Source: Rhizobium grahamii | GTDB lineage: Bacteria > Pseudomonadota > Alphaproteobacteria > Rhizobiales > Rhizobiaceae | Length of the DNA: 64,000 nucleotides | NCBI RefSeq assembly: GCF_009498215.1 | Contig: NZ_CP043499.1 | Location: 496,001-560,000, forward strand | Direction: 5' to 3' | In this document: piece after piece, positions 43,512 to 51,199 of the stretch | How the letters are laid out: each line of letters opens with the position of its first letter | Numbering within the stretch: position 1 is the stretch's first letter | Translations under genes and position numbers: made by a program | The notes under the pieces: generated by a model | Databases searched by the model: none | Told to the model about the DNA's origin: nothing | What the model saw: the letters and a program-made list of their open reading frames with translations, nothing else

Positions 43512-44789
43512 ATGACCACGATCACCAGCCTACGTTCGATCGACCTGCGCTTTCCCACGTCGCAGAGCCTTGACGGGTCCGACGCGATGAACCCGGACCC
43601 GGATTACTCCGCTGCCTACGTCGTCCTCGAGACAGATCAGCCGGGTTTGGAGGGGCATGGCCTTACCTTCACGATTGGCCGCGGAAACGAGATCTGCTGC
43701 GCTGCTATCGATGCAATGAAGCACCTGGTGGTGGGGCTCGATCTGGAATGGATTCGCGATAATCCCGGCCGCTTCTGGCGGCATGTCACGAGCGACAGCC
43801 AGTTGCGCTGGATCGGACCCGACAAGGGAGCGATGCATCTCGCGACCGGCGCGGTGGTCAACGCGGTCTGGGACATCATGGCCAAGCAGGCCGGCAAGCC
43901 GGTCTGGCGTCTGGTCGCGGACATGAGCGCCGAGGAAATCCTCTCCATCGTCGACTTCCGTTATCTGACCGATGCGCTGACACCCGAAGAAGCCCTTGCC
44001 ATCCTCAAGAAGGCTGAGATCGGAAAGGCCGAGCGCATCGCCACTCTCGAGAAGGAGGGGTATACCTGCTACACGACGTCTGCCGGTTGGCTGGGCTATG
44101 ACGACGAGAAGCTACGTCGCCTTTGCCGGGAGGCCGTCGACGCCGGGTTTACCCATATCAAGATGAAGGTCGGCCGCGACCTTGAAGATGACAAGCGCCG
44201 CTTGCGCATCGCACGCGAGGAAATTGGCGACGACCGCTTCCTGATGATCGACGCCAACCAGGTTTGGGATGTCGGTCAGGCGATCGATTGGGTCAAGGAA
44301 CTGCAGCCTTACAAGCCCTATTTCATCGAGGAGCCGACCAGCCCGGACGATATTGCCGGTCACAAGGCGATCCGTGAGGCGGTTCATCCGGTCAAGGTCG
44401 CGACCGGCGAGATGTGCCAGAACCGGATCATCTTCAAGCAGATGATCGCCGGCGGCGCGATCGACATCGTGCAGATCGATTCATGCCGCATGGGCGGTTT
44501 GAACGAGGTGCTGGCCGTTCTGCTGATGGCGGCGAAATACAACCTGGCGGTCTGGCCGCATGCCGGCGGGGTGGGTCTGTGTGAATACGTTCAGCATCTC
44601 TCCATGATCGACTACCTTGCCGTGTCAGGCACAAAGGATGGTCGTGTGATCGAATATGTCGATCACCTCCATGAGCACTTCCTTGATCCCTGCCGGATCG
44701 AGAATGCCGCATACATGCCACCGGTCATGCCGGGCTTCTCGATCGAGATGAAGCCGGAGTCGATCGAACGCTACACCTTCCGCGGCTGA
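43512..44789 (+). CDS. L-fuconate dehydratase
   Basis: 425-residue enolase-superfamily enzyme with strong resemblance to bacterial L-fuconate dehydratases (family length ~430). Features: LRFPTSQSLDGSDAMNPDPD at the start, SDSQLRWIGPDKGAMHLATG, K-x-K in HIKMKVGRD, metal ligands in MIDANQVWDV, FIEEPTSPDD and VATGEMCQN, and Asp/His in QIDSCRMGG and WPHAGGVGL. It dehydrates L-fuconate to 2-keto-3-deoxy-L-fuconate. It ends the operon and is followed by a 14-bp bidirectional terminator. It is the gene that best identifies the sugar. Confidence 0.93.
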   Translation: MTTITSLRSIDLRFPTSQSLDGSDAMNPDPDYSAAYVVLETDQPGLEGHGLTFTIGRGNEICCAAIDAMKHLVVGLDLEWIRDNPGRFWRHVTSDSQLRWIGPDKGAMHLATGAVVNAVWDIMAKQAGKPVWRLVADMSAEEILSIVDFRYLTDALTPEEALAILKKAEIGKAERIATLEKEGYTCYTTSAGWLGYDDEKLRRLCREAVDAGFTHIKMKVGRDLEDDKRRLRIAREEIGDDRFLMIDANQVWDVGQAIDWVKELQPYKPYFIEEPTSPDDIAGHKAIREAVHPVKVATGEMCQNRIIFKQMIAGGAIDIVQIDSCRMGGLNEVLAVLLMAAKYNLAVWPHAGGVGLCEYVQHLSMIDYLAVSGTKDGRVIEYVDHLHEHFLDPCRIENAAYMPPVMPGFSIEMKPESIERYTFRG

Positions 44790-44796
44790 GCCATTA

Positions 44797-44827
44797 TCGT
44801 CGATCGGCTGCCACAGCCGATCGACGA
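44797..44827. terminator. Bidirectional terminator between L-fuconate dehydratase and convergent SDR genes
   Basis: A perfect 14-bp stem (44797-44810 with 44814-44827; arm TCGTCGATCGGCTG) with a CCA loop lies in the 42-base gap between two converging genes; short A/T bases flank each side (CATTA before, AATT after). Confidence 0.8.
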
Positions 44828-44831
44828 ATTG

Positions 44832-45602
44832 TCAGCGCAGCACGCCATCTCCGCCATTGATGAAGGTCGGCGTTCCCTTGATATGTCGGCGCTCGCTGAG
44901 CGGGAACAGCATCAGGTCTGCGACATCCTCGGGGCGTCCGGGCTCCCCGGGGCGGATCGGCACGCTTCCCTGGGGCCAGATCACGGGGACCTCCGTTCGC
45001 TCGGGGTGACGTACTTCGGTGCGGTCTGAGATTTTGGTATCGATCGCGCCCGGACAAACCACATTGATCCGGATCGCGAAGCGGGCGAGCTCCAACGCCA
45101 GCTGCTGCGCTATAGCGACTTGCGCCGCCTTTGTGGCGCTGTAGGCAGTGGCGCCTGGATTCGTGAACGTCCACGTGCCGTTGATCGAGGATACGATGAC
45201 GATCGATCCGCCGCCGTTGGCCTTCAGGCAGGGAACCGTCTTGTTCAGCGTGACGTAAGTGCTTGTGAGGTTCATGCGCATGGTCCGGTCCCATTCGTCC
45301 GCATGCAGATCGTCGATCGGTGCCCATGTGCCGTTGATGCGGGCGTTGACGACAACACTATCCAGGCCCCCGAAATGCCCCATGGTCTGCTGTATGGCCT
45401 CGTCCATCGGTTCCTCGGACGAGGCATCGGCTTCAATGGCGGTCGAGCGGCCACCATTGGCAATCATGCTGGCTGTCTGGTTCGCCTGAGCATGGTCGAG
45501 ATCCAACGCCGCAACACCGGTTCCATTTCGGGCAAGCGCAATTGCGGCCGCCCGCCCGATACCCGATCCGGCACCTGTAACAAGACAGACCTCTGTCGGC
45601 AT
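44832..45602 (-). CDS. SDR-family oxidoreductase
   Basis: 256-residue short-chain dehydrogenase (start at the second of two adjacent ATGs, 45605/45602). Cofactor motif VTGAGSGIGRAAAIALARNG, active site VSSINGTWTFTNPGATAYSA with Tyr-x3-Lys following, and C-terminal GTPTFINGGDGVLR. It converges on the L-fuconate dehydratase gene, separated by a shared terminator. It may be a sugar dehydrogenase of the same pathway (a classical L-fucose dehydrogenase is an SDR), but that is inference. A GTTCGT-N4-ACGAAC palindrome at 45702 lies upstream. Confidence 0.85.
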   Translation of the reverse strand: MPTEVCLVTGAGSGIGRAAAIALARNGTGVAALDLDHAQANQTASMIANGGRSTAIEADASSEEPMDEAIQQTMGHFGGLDSVVVNARINGTWAPIDDLHADEWDRTMRMNLTSTYVTLNKTVPCLKANGGGSIVIVSSINGTWTFTNPGATAYSATKAAQVAIAQQLALELARFAIRINVVCPGAIDTKISDRTEVRHPERTEVPVIWPQGSVPIRPGEPGRPEDVADLMLFPLSERRHIKGTPTFINGGDGVLR

Positions 45603-45701
45603 CAAATCTTCTCCTTGAATGCTGAGACACGGCTTCTCGCTGATAGGCCGTGGACCTACCGAGCCGATATCGTCTTCCAGTCAGGAATGTATGCCTGGCA
45701 C

Positions 45702-45717
45702 GTTCGTTCGGACGAAC
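45702..45717. promoter_or_regulatory. Near-perfect palindrome GTTCGTTCGGACGAAC
   Basis: 16-bp inverted repeat with one internal mismatch pair, in the region between the leftward SDR gene and the rightward small gene at 45786. It could be an operator for either. Confidence 0.4.
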
Positions 45718-45733
45718 AGCATTGGTGGACCTC

Positions 45734-45758
45734 GGAACAAAGTCGGATGTCAGCTGTT
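45734..45758 (+). promoter_or_regulatory. EcfG/RpoE2-type promoter candidate
   Basis: GGAAC (45734-45738), 18 bases, then TT (45757-45758), matching the GGAAC-N18-TT form of rhizobial general-stress promoters, 28 bp upstream of the small gene at 45786. The -10 is TGTT instead of CGTT, so it is weaker than the two at 47.2 and 48.3 kb. Confidence 0.45.
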
Positions 45759-45785
45759 CGCCACTCATAGCGTGGAGGAAAGGCA

Positions 45786-45998
45786 ATGAGACCGAAGGCT
45801 GAAACCGACGCTGCGGGCCAGTTCGCGCCCTCGCAGGCCGACCGGAAAAGCACCGGCGTTCATAGCGCCAAACCCACCGTCATAACCGGATCCGAGGACG
45901 CCACGGTGAACCGCGTGCGACCGGGTGGCACGAAGGTGAAGGATTGGAGCATCAACTATGACATTGCGGATGTGAGACACGACAACGATCAGAGTTAG
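45786..45998 (+). CDS. Small hypothetical protein, possible stress protein
   Basis: 70 residues, hydrophilic, no family recognised: MRPKAETDAAGQFAPSQADR at the start and KDWSINYDIADVRHDNDQS at the end. TGGAGGAAAGGC precedes the ATG, a very good ribosome-binding site. A GGAAC-N18-TT promoter candidate lies just upstream, and the next gene starts 29 bases after the stop, so the pair may form a stress operon. Composition suggests a disordered protein. Confidence 0.7.
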   Translation: MRPKAETDAAGQFAPSQADRKSTGVHSAKPTVITGSEDATVNRVRPGGTKVKDWSINYDIADVRHDNDQS

Positions 45999-46027
45999 CC
46001 GGAAAGCAGAAAGAAGGAGAAAGAACC

Positions 46028-46477
46028 ATGTCAAATGTCGTCAAGACAGGCGCGAGCGGATACAACAACGCAACCAGCAAAACGACGTTCGGGCGATCGG
46101 TCGAAAGCCAGGCGCAGGTGAACGATGCGCAGGCGCTCGGAACGTTGGCGTCCGACGGACCGATCAATGTCTACCGTCTCGAGCCGATCGCAGCGTCTGA
46201 TGATCCGAGATGGGGCAATGCCACCAACCACGGCGTGGTGACAGTCGCCGCCAGAACGGCGGGAGAGGCCCGGATCGTTGCGGCAAGTCGTGAACTCGAT
46301 TTCATGGAGATCGACGCGGCGCCGGCCGAAGACGTGACAACATCCAATGCCAGCGCATTTCGCGATGACAAGCTCTATACGGTCATTGAAGTCGAACGTG
46401 GACGGAGCGACCTCGAGCGCGGTGTCATCAGCGGCGAGATTTCGGTGGATACAGTCGTGCCGGTACAGGTCAAGTAG
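46028..46477 (+). CDS. Hypothetical protein downstream of the small stress-type gene
   Basis: 149 residues, no family recognised. AAGGAGAAAGAACC precedes the ATG, a strong ribosome-binding site. The first ~50 residues are polar and glycine/asparagine-rich (SNVVKTGASGYNNATSKTTF); the middle, PINVYRLEPIAASDDPRWGN and VVTVAARTAGEARIVAASRE, looks like a folded alpha/beta domain. It follows the 70-residue gene on the same strand and is probably cotranscribed. Confidence 0.75.
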   Translation: MSNVVKTGASGYNNATSKTTFGRSVESQAQVNDAQALGTLASDGPINVYRLEPIAASDDPRWGNATNHGVVTVAARTAGEARIVAASRELDFMEIDAAPAEDVTTSNASAFRDDKLYTVIEVERGRSDLERGVISGEISVDTVVPVQVK

Positions 46478-46527
46478 CGGCTAACCCAGCAAATCTGGGC
46501 CAGCTTTTAAAGGCGATCAAGCTTGGC

Positions 46528-47217
46528 CTATAAGACAAGCTGTTCGTTCTGCCAAAGCCGCAAGCCACCCTGGAAGGCGAGGCGGTTGTCTCCGCGACGG
46601 CATCCCTCGGGAAGCTCGTCGAGCTTGTCGACCTGGCCTCCGCCGATCACGATATAGTCCGGCTGCAGTGCGGCCTTCAGGCGAGCAACGACGTCGAAGA
46701 CGTCCTTCTTCCATTTCTTCGGACCATTGGCCTTGAAGCCTCGCTTGCCGACGTGGTCCTCGAATGTCCCGTCTTTCTTGTAAGGCAGGTGTGCGAGTTC
46801 AAGCGGTTGCGCCACGTTGGCGATAATCATTGCCGAACCAAGTCCTGTCCCTAGTCCCAGAAAAAGAAGTCGTCCGCCTTCGTAGCTGCCGATCGCCTGC
46901 ATCAGTGCGTCATTGACGATCTTCGCGGGTTTTCCAAGCGCTGCGGTGAAATCGAAGCGATCCCATCCGCCGCCCAAATTGGCAGGCTCGCCGAGAGGAC
47001 GATTGTCGCGAACCGGTCCGGGGTAGCCGATCGAAACGACGTCGAATTCGATGCCCGACGCCAGTTCCTGTACCGCTTCGACCGCGTGCTGGGCGGAGAA
47101 ATCGGGGCCGGATTTCATTTTTCGTTCGTCCACCCCAGGAGCGTAAATCTTGATGTTTGAGCCGCCGACATCGACGACAAGGACCCTGGTCGTGTTTTGG
47201 TTGGCTTGGTCCATCAT
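46528..47217 (-). CDS. ROK-family kinase, polyphosphate-glucokinase-like
   Basis: 229-residue kinase of the ROK/polyphosphate glucokinase type. Phosphate loop VLVVDVGGSNIKIY near residues 12-25, SIGYPGPVRDNRP, catalytic Asp in KIVNDALMQAIGSYEGG, then FLGLGTGLGSAMI. The lysine-rich KANGPKKWKKDVFD is seen in polyphosphate-using members. It phosphorylates glucose or a relative, possibly with polyphosphate as donor. A GGAAC-N17-CGTT promoter lies ~28 bp upstream of the start, implying control by the general stress sigma factor. Confidence 0.87.
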   Translation of the reverse strand: MMDQANQNTTRVLVVDVGGSNIKIYAPGVDERKMKSGPDFSAQHAVEAVQELASGIEFDVVSIGYPGPVRDNRPLGEPANLGGGWDRFDFTAALGKPAKIVNDALMQAIGSYEGGRLLFLGLGTGLGSAMIIANVAQPLELAHLPYKKDGTFEDHVGKRGFKANGPKKWKKDVFDVVARLKAALQPDYIVIGGGQVDKLDELPEGCRRGDNRLAFQGGLRLWQNEQLVL

Positions 47218-47244
47218 GAAAGCCCTCGCATCTCGGTGAGAGGA

Positions 47245-47270
47245 AACGGCATTGCGCCGGTTTCCGTTCC
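47245..47270 (-). promoter_or_regulatory. EcfG/RpoE2-type promoter of the ROK kinase gene
   Basis: On the minus strand GGAAC (47270-47266), 17 bases, then CGTT (47248-47245), an exact consensus fit for rhizobial general-stress promoters, 28 bp upstream of the ATG at 47217. Confidence 0.7.
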
Positions 47271-47310
47271 ATTTTCAAAGTCCCGCTCGGGAACCATCAT
47301 GCCAAATTCT

Positions 47311-47934
47311 CTAGAGAAGCGCGAGCCAGGCGTGGCCTGGGTGGGCATGATTCAACCAGAATCGCAAATTGGACCTGTCTTGCGACGAAAGGCTCGGAAG
47401 CGAGGTTTGGAAATCATGCTCATCCTTCGCCCTGCAATACTTGGCCTTGAACAGCAGCACGGCTGATGGAGCGAGGTATGGGATACCAGCCTGGTTGCGT
47501 CGAACCATCGCCGCGCGAGGGACGCTGATTGCCGTGTCGCGCTTGTAGACCCAATCTGACGGTGTGCCATGCTCCAGCATCATGTCGACGCGCCAGCAGG
47601 AGTTCGCAATGTCGGCTCCCCAAAACTGGGAAACGTGGGCCGGAGGTGCTGCATGTTGTGCGATCGGATCGACTTCGCCGGCATGGACGCTGAAAAAGCT
47701 GAGCTCTTTCAGGTGTTGGCGAAAGGCGCTGAAGTCTTCTGGCAGGATCGCGAATTCCAGATCTTCGTGCGCCCGCGTCTGGCGACCCAGCGACAAATCG
47801 AGCGCCCATCCGCCAACGACGTACCAGGTCAGGTCGAGCCCGGTCAGGCGCTCCATCAGCTGTTGGGGATGCCAGGCTTGCCAGCATTCTTGAGGAGGCG
47901 GGCTATGCAACAAGGAATTCATTAGGGTGCTCAA
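47311..47934 (-). CDS. Nucleotidyltransferase-like protein (aminoglycoside 2''-adenylyltransferase family)
   Basis: 207 residues (203 if the internal MNSLLH start is used). The fold is recognised from WYVVGGWALDLSLGRQTRAH and EDLEFAILPEDFSAFRQHL, with the Asp ligands in the usual G-G-W-A-x-D and H-E-D-x-E motifs, and WRVDMMLEHG further on. Proteins of this family include AadB-type aminoglycoside enzymes, but many chromosomal members have no known link to resistance. It sits alone between two stress-type genes on the same strand. Confidence 0.78.
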   Translation of the reverse strand: MSTLMNSLLHSPPPQECWQAWHPQQLMERLTGLDLTWYVVGGWALDLSLGRQTRAHEDLEFAILPEDFSAFRQHLKELSFFSVHAGEVDPIAQHAAPPAHVSQFWGADIANSCWRVDMMLEHGTPSDWVYKRDTAISVPRAAMVRRNQAGIPYLAPSAVLLFKAKYCRAKDEHDFQTSLPSLSSQDRSNLRFWLNHAHPGHAWLALL

Positions 47935-48038
47935 AACAAGCGATTTGGCGAGCGCTGAAGCGCAGCGCTCGATCTACGAGCCTTGGTGACAGCTTTGCAA
48001 GGTCAAACGACGGTTAGGATGCCTTTCCAGCGTGGGGA

Positions 48039-48278
48039 CTACTGCCTCCGCTTGAAGTCAAGCCAGACTACATTATCGCTGCCCGCGCGATCGTCCGCCG
48101 CGTGTTCCTCCAAGGGCTGAGGGCCGTTCGGGATGGCATTGGTGTCTGCGCAGCTTCGACTTTCGGCCCGAAGGTCGCGAATGGTGCAGGACAGGTGCGC
48201 GATCACCTTTCGATAAAACGCCACGATCTGCTGGTGCTCATCGCGCGCTACGTATCTCTGGTTAAACCAATCACTCAT
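48039..48278 (-). CDS. Small hypothetical protein with EcfG-type promoter
   Basis: 79 residues from the ATG at 48278 (MSDWFNQRYVARDEHQQIVA, FYRKVIAHLSCTIRDLRAES), then a polar tail ending in VVWLDFKRRQ. An in-frame ATG at 48326 is rejected because it lies within a consensus general-stress promoter. No family recognised. The N-terminal half is helical and basic. The promoter suggests it is a stress-induced protein. Confidence 0.7.
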   Translation of the reverse strand: MSDWFNQRYVARDEHQQIVAFYRKVIAHLSCTIRDLRAESRSCADTNAIPNGPQPLEEHAADDRAGSDNVVWLDFKRRQ

Positions 48279-48306
48279 GATCAACTCGCCATTTGTCATA
48301 TCACCA

Positions 48307-48331
48307 AACGACGGGACCGAGCGCATGTTCC
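48307..48331 (-). promoter_or_regulatory. EcfG/RpoE2-type promoter of the small gene at 48278
   Basis: On the minus strand GGAAC (48331-48327), 16 bases, CGTT (48310-48307), an exact GGAAC-N16-CGTT consensus, placing the transcript start near 48300 and the ATG at 48278. Confidence 0.7.
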
Positions 48332-48493
48332 GGCGCGGTTCCGTTATGGCTAATTTTTTGTAAATATCTCGTGGCGTTAAGCGCAGTTTTTTAAGTAACT
48401 GACTAGATTGGCGCCCGGTGACAAATACATTGCCGGGAGACGACGGTCGTCCTATGACCTTCCCCGACCTGCGGGATCCGCCGCTTTCCTCCG

Positions 48494-49681
48494 ATGACGA
48501 GAATGATCATGACCATCCACCAATCTGTCGACAGCGTTGCTGATGAAGCCAAGGAATGGCGGCGCCACATTCATCAAAACCCCGAACTCCTGTTCGACCT
48601 GCCGGAGACGGCCGCCTTTGTTGCCGAGAAGTTGCGGCAATTCGGTTGCGACGACGTCGCGACTGGTATTGCGAAATCGGGCGTGGTTGCGGTCATCGAG
48701 GGGCAGAAAGGTCCGGGAAAGACGATCGGTCTGCGCTGCGACATGGACGCCTTGCCGATGTCCGAGCAGACCAACCTGCCATATGCCTCCAAGGTGGCAA
48801 ACAGGATGCATGCCTGCGGTCATGACGGCCATACCGCAATGTTGCTCGCCACGGCAAAATGCCTCGCCTCGGCACGCGATTTCGCCGGCAAGGTCGTGTT
48901 GATCTTCCAGCCCGCCGAAGAGGGCGGTGGTGGTGCACGCGTCATGGTCGAGGAAGGCCTTCTCGATCGATTTGGGATCGACGAAGTCTACGGCATGCAC
49001 AATGAGCCGGGCCTCGACATCGGCTCCTTCGCAACACGCAGTGGCCCGTTCATGGCCGGCGCCGACCGGTTCGTCGTGACGATCAATGGCAGGGGTGGAC
49101 ACGCGGCATCCCCGAACCTCACACGGGATCCGGTTCTGGTGAGTGCCCATATGATCACGGCACTGCAGTCGATCGCCTCGCGCTTTACTGATCCTTTTGA
49201 TCCGGTCGTCGTCTCGGTTACCTTCATGGCCGGTGGAAACGATCAGGCGCTCAACGTCATTCCCGCTTCTGCGAAGATTGGCGGCACGATCAGAACGATG
49301 CAGCCGGAGACGCGAGCGGCGGTGGAGCAGCGGTTCCGCGATATCGTTGCCATGACCGCAAAGCTCTTCGAGACGGAAGCCGAGATCACCTGGATTCCAG
49401 GCTACCCGGTGACTGTAAACGACATCGAGAGAACCAAGGCAGCCGCCGCGGCTGCGGCTAAGGTTGCAGGCGAAGAACGCGTCGATACCAGCTATGCGCC
49501 TTCGATGGGAGCGGAGGATTTCGCCTACCTGTTGGAAAAGCGGCCCGGCGCGATCATCCTAATCGGGAATGGCGACAGTGCCTATCTTCATCACCCGGCC
49601 TATGACTTCAACGACAAGGCGATCGCTCATGGCGTCAGATATTGGCTGTCGCTCGTCGAGCAGGAGTTGGGCGCTCGGTAA
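48494..49681 (+). CDS. M20-family amidohydrolase (hippurate hydrolase-like)
   Basis: 395-residue metal-dependent aminoacylase/carboxypeptidase. Metal and catalytic motifs: LRCDMDALPM, MHACGHDGHTAMLLATAKCL, PAEEGGGGARVMVEEG, GMHNEPGLDIGSF and the C-terminal PSMGAEDFAYLLEKRPG. Members hydrolyse N-acyl amino acids or auxin-amino acid conjugates. The ATG at 48509 (MTIHQSVDS) is an equally plausible start. It stands upstream of the DUF982 gene and polyamine-type transporter without an obvious operon link. Confidence 0.9.
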   Translation: MTRMIMTIHQSVDSVADEAKEWRRHIHQNPELLFDLPETAAFVAEKLRQFGCDDVATGIAKSGVVAVIEGQKGPGKTIGLRCDMDALPMSEQTNLPYASKVANRMHACGHDGHTAMLLATAKCLASARDFAGKVVLIFQPAEEGGGGARVMVEEGLLDRFGIDEVYGMHNEPGLDIGSFATRSGPFMAGADRFVVTINGRGGHAASPNLTRDPVLVSAHMITALQSIASRFTDPFDPVVVSVTFMAGGNDQALNVIPASAKIGGTIRTMQPETRAAVEQRFRDIVAMTAKLFETEAEITWIPGYPVTVNDIERTKAAAAAAAKVAGEERVDTSYAPSMGAEDFAYLLEKRPGAIILIGNGDSAYLHHPAYDFNDKAIAHGVRYWLSLVEQELGAR

Positions 49682-49825
49682 GTGATGAAGTCGTCTGAAT
49701 CGAAATGGTGAGAACAAGACTCAACGTGTTGATATCTTGGACTATCGCCCGTTGAAGCTCACCTATTCTGCTAGCTGTCAAATCCTGTAGCTCTCGGCAA
49801 TGGCCGAGCATCGCTGTCGGCACGT

Positions 49826-49861
49826 CCCTTGCAAGGTTTCTAATATATGAACCTTCAAGGG
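49826..49861 (+). other. 5'-leader hairpin sequestering the ribosome-binding site of the DUF982 gene
   Basis: CCCTTG-C-AAGGTT (49826-49838) pairs with AACCTT-CAAGGG (49850-49861): 12 base pairs with one bulged C and an 11-base loop rich in A/T. The 3' arm contains AAGGG, the only good Shine-Dalgarno sequence before the ATG at 49872. The structure should hold translation off until melted or bound, as in RNA thermometers. Confidence 0.65.
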
Positions 49862-49871
49862 ACCTGTTGTA

Positions 49872-50135
49872 ATGAATTGGAACACTGGTAGCGACTTCGC
49901 ACCCTTGATGCTGGTGATGAGCCGCGGAGAGAAATACAGGTTCGTCGGCTCGCTTCTGGATGTCGCGGAGACACTTATCGGCGCCTGGCCATGTGATGAC
50001 GGTGACGAATACATGGAGGCGGTCAAGGTCTGCCTGGAGGCAATCGAGGGAAGCCTCTCAGCGGAAGACGCCCGCTCCGCGCTCATCAAGGCCGCTGGCG
50101 AAGCGAGCATTCCAGTAATAGCCGTCTTGCACTAA
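49872..50135 (+). CDS. DUF982 protein
   Basis: 87-residue protein of the DUF982 family, mostly found in Rhizobiales in multiple copies. Recognised from VGSLLDVAETLIGAWPCDDG, followed by YMEAVKVCLEAIEGSLSAED and ALIKAAGEASIPV. Cellular role unknown. Its start codon lies 10 bases after a strong hairpin that buries the ribosome-binding site, so translation is probably regulated. Confidence 0.82.
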   Translation: MNWNTGSDFAPLMLVMSRGEKYRFVGSLLDVAETLIGAWPCDDGDEYMEAVKVCLEAIEGSLSAEDARSALIKAAGEASIPVIAVLH

Positions 50136-50198
50136 ACGGGAGCGTACGGCAGAAATATCAAGTATTTAACCTCGGTGGCTCACGTTTCGCTCGCAGGC

Positions 50199-51011
50199 CT
50201 ACTGAAAGTGCTTGAGGTAGAGGGAAAGCAGCTGCGTCTGAGAGGAGATGCCAAGCTTCCGATAGACGTTGCGCCGATGGACCTTCACGGTCCCGGTCGA
50301 GATGCTGAGCTTAAGGCCGATTGATTCCGAGGAGTGTCCTTGCAGAACCAGTTCGACGATCGCCGCTTCACGGCTCGTGAGATTGAGGTCACGCCAGACG
50401 GCGTCTGAGGCCCCCAGGCTTCCGTCCTGCTCCCGCCTCTGACGCCGCTTTCCATGCGTCGCCAGTTGTGCGTCGAAGCGGGACGCCAGCCCTGCCCAGT
50501 AGTGGCGGACCATGCTCGCCACCAGTGGTTCGACTTTCCGCAATATCGCAAACTCTCCGGAGGGAAACGGCCCGGTCTCTTCGCGGCGCATTAGGGAGAG
50601 GACGATGGTGATGTCGTCTTCTGCATTGACGAAGAAGCCGATCTCCTCCGCCAGCCCCGTCTGGACGTAGTATGTGCGATAGTACTCGCTCGAGAAGAAG
50701 CGATCTGGTGCGAGCTCACGCATGCGCATGACGCCTTGGCGACGCTCTCGCGCCGTATGATAGAACGGATCGAGGAGGTAGGGACCTGCCTGATAGAGGG
50801 TCACGAAGACCACATGCTCCTCGGCATCGAACGTGCTGAAGAGATCGATGGGGCGTTCTTTACCGCGGTAGGCAAACACCACGACATAGTCGAAGCGCAC
50901 CAGCGCGGCCATCATCCGACGGAAGGTTTCGCCGAACTCGGCATCCGACATCGACACCTTTCCGACCGTGCCATCGAAGGCGCTGAACAATGCTTCAAGG
51001 TCGGTACTCAT
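50199..51011 (-). CDS. LuxR-family transcriptional regulator
   Basis: 270 residues. The C-terminal GerE/LuxR helix-turn-helix is clear: LTSREAAIVELVLQGHSSES and SISTGTVKVHRRNVYRKLGI. The N-terminal ~190 residues form an unrecognised sensing domain (FDYVVVFAYRGKERPIDLFS; FFSSEYYRTYYVQTGLAEEI) and do not look like an acyl-homoserine-lactone domain. It is divergent from the polyamine-type ABC operon (189-base gap), the usual place for its local regulator. Confidence 0.88.
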   Translation of the reverse strand: MSTDLEALFSAFDGTVGKVSMSDAEFGETFRRMMAALVRFDYVVVFAYRGKERPIDLFSTFDAEEHVVFVTLYQAGPYLLDPFYHTARERRQGVMRMRELAPDRFFSSEYYRTYYVQTGLAEEIGFFVNAEDDITIVLSLMRREETGPFPSGEFAILRKVEPLVASMVRHYWAGLASRFDAQLATHGKRRQRREQDGSLGASDAVWRDLNLTSREAAIVELVLQGHSSESIGLKLSISTGTVKVHRRNVYRKLGISSQTQLLSLYLKHFQ

Positions 51012-51199
51012 CGATGGATTCCTTCAGCGCCGCGCCAACGGACGGCTCGGTCCTTATACACCTTCCACGAAGCAATATGCGCGAAAATACCTCTCTCGGG
51101 GTATATACCTTGCCGGAAGCCGAGGCTTACTCTTTCCTTAACGACGGTGGCATTAAGGCAGCGTAGACTGCCCATCACAACCAACCGCAGGGAACAGAC

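Noticed and set aside
47311..47934. Antibiotic-resistance gene (aminoglycoside adenylyltransferase)
   Set aside because: Only the family fold is seen; chromosomal rhizobial members without resistance context are common and no mobile element flanks it.
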